A DNA stretch of 64,000 nucleotides from Streptomyces sp. CB09001 (lineage in GTDB: Bacteria > Actinomycetota > Actinomycetes > Streptomycetales > Streptomycetaceae): contig NZ_CP026730.1 in the NCBI RefSeq assembly GCF_003369795.1, positions 6,253,001 to 6,317,000 on the forward strand. Reading direction: 5' to 3'. A program made the translations under genes and the position numbers. Under the pieces are notes generated by a model, which was not told the origin of the DNA, did no database searches, and worked only from the letters and a program-made list of their open reading frames with translations. Below, piece by piece: positions 61,626-64,000 of this stretch; the first letter of the stretch is position 1, and every line of letters starts with the position of its first letter.

Positions 61626-62472
61626 ACCGACGACACGGACACACGACACGGCCGGCGACGGCGACTGGGCCTTCGGCTGGCACCGGTGCGGCACCGGTGA
61701 CCCGGTCGTCCTGCTGCACGGCCTGCTCACCGACAGCAGGGTGTGGGAGCCCGTCACGACCGCCCTGGCCACGACCCGGACGACCGTCGCCGTGGACGCG
61801 CCCGGCCACGGCCTGGCACCGGCGCGGGCGGCACCGTACACCCTGGAGGAGGAGGTCGACCGGCTCGCGGACACCTACCGCGGCGTCATGGGGGAGCGGC
61901 CCGCCGTCTGGGTCGGCCACTCCATGGGCGGCATGAAGTGCTTGCGCATGGCTCTGCGCCACCCCTCGCTCGTCTCCGCCCTGGTCCTGGTGGACACCCG
62001 CCCCGACGAGGAACCGGAGAACACCAGGCGCCCCTTCGAGGCGATGGTAGAGGCGGTGCTCGCGGACGGGATGAGCGCGGACCTCGCGGCCATGGTCGCC
62101 CGGCTCAACTTCCGCCGCGACTTCCTCACCAGCGACACCGCCCGGACCTGGACCGAGCACTTCACCACGCTCACCGGCGAGCGCATCGAGCACGCCTGCC
62201 ACTCCGTCTACCGGCGGGGCGACCTCACCGGCCGGCTGCCCGAGGTGGACGTGCCGGTGCTTGTGGTCCACGGCGCCGACGACGTGCCGATCCGGCTGCC
62301 CGTCGTACGCGAGTACACCGCCCGCATGCCCAGGGCCAGGCTCGTGGTGCTGCCCGCCACCGGACACACCCCGCCCCTCGAACGTCCCGGCGAACTCCTC
62401 GCTGCCATCCGTGAGTTCCTCGCCGACCCGACCACCTTCCCCACGCCCCCGGCCACGCAGGAGATCCCGTGA
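61606..62472 (+). CDS. alpha/beta hydrolase 2
   Basis: 288 residues from ATG 61606, with GGAGGAGG about 11 nt upstream; a GTG at 61594 is less likely because it touches that site. VVLLHGLLTDSRVWE, VDAPGHGLAPA, nucleophile in VWVGHSMGGMKCL, VVHGADDVPIRL and ATGHTPPLERP are all present. The start lies within the previous gene. It may release or trim the polyketide. Confidence 0.9.
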   Translation: MAAGAAEPTTRTHDTAGDGDWAFGWHRCGTGDPVVLLHGLLTDSRVWEPVTTALATTRTTVAVDAPGHGLAPARAAPYTLEEEVDRLADTYRGVMGERPAVWVGHSMGGMKCLRMALRHPSLVSALVLVDTRPDEEPENTRRPFEAMVEAVLADGMSADLAAMVARLNFRRDFLTSDTARTWTEHFTTLTGERIEHACHSVYRRGDLTGRLPEVDVPVLVVHGADDVPIRLPVVREYTARMPRARLVVLPATGHTPPLERPGELLAAIREFLADPTTFPTPPATQEIP

Positions 62473-64000
62473 CCACGGAGACCGTCACCACCCCCCGCCC
62501 GCGCGACGTCGTGCTGCCCGACGGCGCGGGCACCCTCCTCCTGATCACCCTGGAGAACGGACTGCCCCCGCTCGGCCCCGCCATGCGGCCCACCACCTTC
62601 GGTCCCGAGGGACTGGACCGCCTGGACGCGGTGCTCGACCGGGCGGCGGCCCGGGCCCGGACCGGGGAGATCGCCGCGGTGGCCGTCACCGGAACCGCCT
62701 TCATGTTCAGCACCGGCGCGGACCTGGCACTCGCGGCCGGCGTCACCGACCGCGACGAGGCCGTACGCACCCTGCGCCGCGGCCACCAGGTCTTCCGCCG
62801 CCTCGGCGAACTGCCCGTTCCCAGCTTCGCGTTCGTCAACGGCGCCGCGGTCGGCGGCGGCCTCGAACTCGCGCTGCACTGCGGCTACCGCACCCTGTCC
62901 CGTGGCGCGCCCGTCGTGGCCCTGCCCGAGTGCTCGCTCGGTCTGGTCCCCGCGTGGGGCGGCGCCTGGCTGGCGCCCCGGCTGCTCGGCCCCGACACGA
63001 CCGTCACCCTGATGCTGGAACACCCCCTGTCCGCCCGGCGGATGCTCTCGCCCGTCGAGGCCCACGACCTCGGTCTCGCGGACGTCCTGCTCGACCCCAC
63101 CCGCTTCCTGGACCGCTCGCTGGCCTGGGCCGCCGAGGTCCTGACGGGCCGGCAGACCGTGGAGCGGACCCCGCCGGACACCTTCGCCGGCCAGTGGGAC
63201 GACGCGCTCGCCCGCGCCGCCGACCTCGTCGAGACGCACACGCACGGCGCCGTACCCGCCCCGCGCCGCGCCCTGGAACTGCTCGAACTCGCCAGGACGG
63301 CCCCCCGGGAGGAGGTCCTCACCGCGGCCGAACAGGCCGCCGCCGACCTGTTCGTCACCCCCGAGTTCCACTCCAGCCTCTACGCCTTCCAGCTCACCCA
63401 GAGCCGTGCCCCCTCCCACCCGGCGCGCCCCGACACGAGCTTGGCGCGGCCGGTGCGCGGCGTGGGGCTGATCGGCGACGGCGAGGACGGGCTGCGGTTC
63501 GCCGCCCTGCTGCTGGAGAAGCTGCGCATGCCGGTCACCGTGTGCCTGCCCGACCCGGCCGCGTGCGAGGCCGTGACCGGCCGCCTGCGCGGCCTCGTCG
63601 ACGAGGCCCGCGCGGCCGGACGCATCTCCGACCTGGACGCCGGGCGGTGCGCCGGAGGGATCACCGCCGGCACCGCGGTGGACGTCCTCGCGGACACGGA
63701 CGTCGTCGTCGCCGGACCCGGCGCGGACGGCGCGCTGCTGCGGCAGGCCGAGGGCGCCGTCTCCGAGGAGTGTGTGCTGATCGCCGTCGGCCCCCGCCCG
63801 GCGGCCGAGGTGGCGGCCGGGCTCAAGCATCCGGGCCGGCTGGTCGGCCTCGGCCTGCCGGCCACCGTCTCCGCGCCGGGCGTGGTGGAACTGGCCCGGG
63901 CCGGGGCCACCGACCACGCCTACGCCACGGCGGGCGCCCTCGTCGCCCGGACCGGCCTGCCCCTGCTGCCCGTCGGCGACCACCCAGGGGTCGTGGCCGA
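62469..64000 (+). CDS. FadB-like enoyl-CoA hydratase/3-hydroxyacyl-CoA dehydrogenase, 3' end outside window
   Basis: A GTG at 62469 overlaps the hydrolase stop (GTGA); about 510 residues are visible. The N-terminal part is a crotonase fold (AVTGTAFMFSTGADLAL, FVNGAAVGGGLELALHCGYR, PECSLGLVPAWGGAW). From about residue 330 a dehydrogenase-type NAD site begins (VRGVGLIGDGEDGLRFAALL). The dinucleotide motif GLIGDGEDG is looser than the usual GxGxxG. It is cut by the window end. It could hydrate, isomerise or oxidise acyl intermediates. Confidence 0.86.
   Translation, partial: MTTETVTTPRPRDVVLPDGAGTLLLITLENGLPPLGPAMRPTTFGPEGLDRLDAVLDRAAARARTGEIAAVAVTGTAFMFSTGADLALAAGVTDRDEAVRTLRRGHQVFRRLGELPVPSFAFVNGAAVGGGLELALHCGYRTLSRGAPVVALPECSLGLVPAWGGAWLAPRLLGPDTTVTLMLEHPLSARRMLSPVEAHDLGLADVLLDPTRFLDRSLAWAAEVLTGRQTVERTPPDTFAGQWDDALARAADLVETHTHGAVPAPRRALELLELARTAPREEVLTAAEQAAADLFVTPEFHSSLYAFQLTQSRAPSHPARPDTSLARPVRGVGLIGDGEDGLRFAALLLEKLRMPVTVCLPDPAACEAVTGRLRGLVDEARAAGRISDLDAGRCAGGITAGTAVDVLADTDVVVAGPGADGALLRQAEGAVSEECVLIAVGPRPAAEVAAGLKHPGRLVGLGLPATVSAPGVVELARAGATDHAYATAGALVARTGLPLLPVGDHPGVVA

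Overview
The window is very GC-rich, uses strongly C/G-ending codons, and is packed with translationally coupled genes (ATGA, GTGA and TGATG overlaps). The gene content (NRPS, type II PKS, F420-type flavin enzyme, BlaI/M56 pair, LuxR and MerR regulators, IS110) points to a Streptomyces-like actinomycete and an accessory region dominated by secondary metabolism. All functions below come from reading the sequence; no database search was run.

1-9.6 kb is one plus-strand operon. It holds the end of a cysteine-specific NRPS (Cy-A-PCP-TE), a cupin, an ornithine/lysine N-monooxygenase, a second cupin, a methionyl-tRNA-synthetase-like protein, an ATP-grasp ligase and a diaminopimelate-decarboxylase-like PLP enzyme. 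The monooxygenase + cupin + MetRS-like trio is the signature of hydrazine (N-N bond) biosynthesis, here with cupin and MetRS as separate, overlapping genes. 9.8-19.3 kb is mixed: a double SnoaL protein, a methyltransferase, an IS110-family element, a MerR-controlled flavoprotein and MFS pump, a copper-type P-ATPase with a small coupled membrane protein, and a LuxR regulator without the usual phospho-acceptor Asp.

19.7-33.8 kb returns to biosynthesis: a fatty-acyl-AMP ligase (FAAL), an SCP2-like protein, a DrrAB-type ABC exporter, a type II thioesterase, and a 2661-residue NRPS read as ACP-Cy-A(Cys)-PCP-Cy-A(Cys)-PCP-E-like. 33.9-37.2 kb looks like chromosomal filler (membrane proteins, BlaI, M56 peptidase). 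37.2-48.1 kb holds tailoring genes: aminotransferase, Baeyer-Villiger-type monooxygenase, methyltransferase, two P450s, a nitroreductase-like protein, two paralogous FAD oxidoreductases and a second SCP2 protein. 48.1-64 kb is a highly reducing type II PKS: LLM flavin enzyme, two ACPs, six KS-family proteins (three with the catalytic Cys, three without), hot-dog thioesterase-like protein, FabI-like and FabG-like reductases, two FabZ-like dehydratases, a DsbA/HCCA-isomerase-like protein, two alpha/beta hydrolases and the start of a FadB-like protein cut by the window edge.

The working model (inference) is that the type II PKS makes a polyene or polyene-derived acid. The FAAL activates it onto the N-terminal carrier of the large NRPS, two Cys residues are cyclised to thiazolines, and the chain passes to the left-edge NRPS for a third Cys and release. 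Hydrazine-containing amino acid chemistry is supplied from the NRPS-linked operon. A 20-bp sequence occurring exactly twice, upstream of the SnoaL gene at 9.8 kb and between the divergent P450 and nitroreductase genes at 42.3 kb, suggests the two halves are co-regulated.
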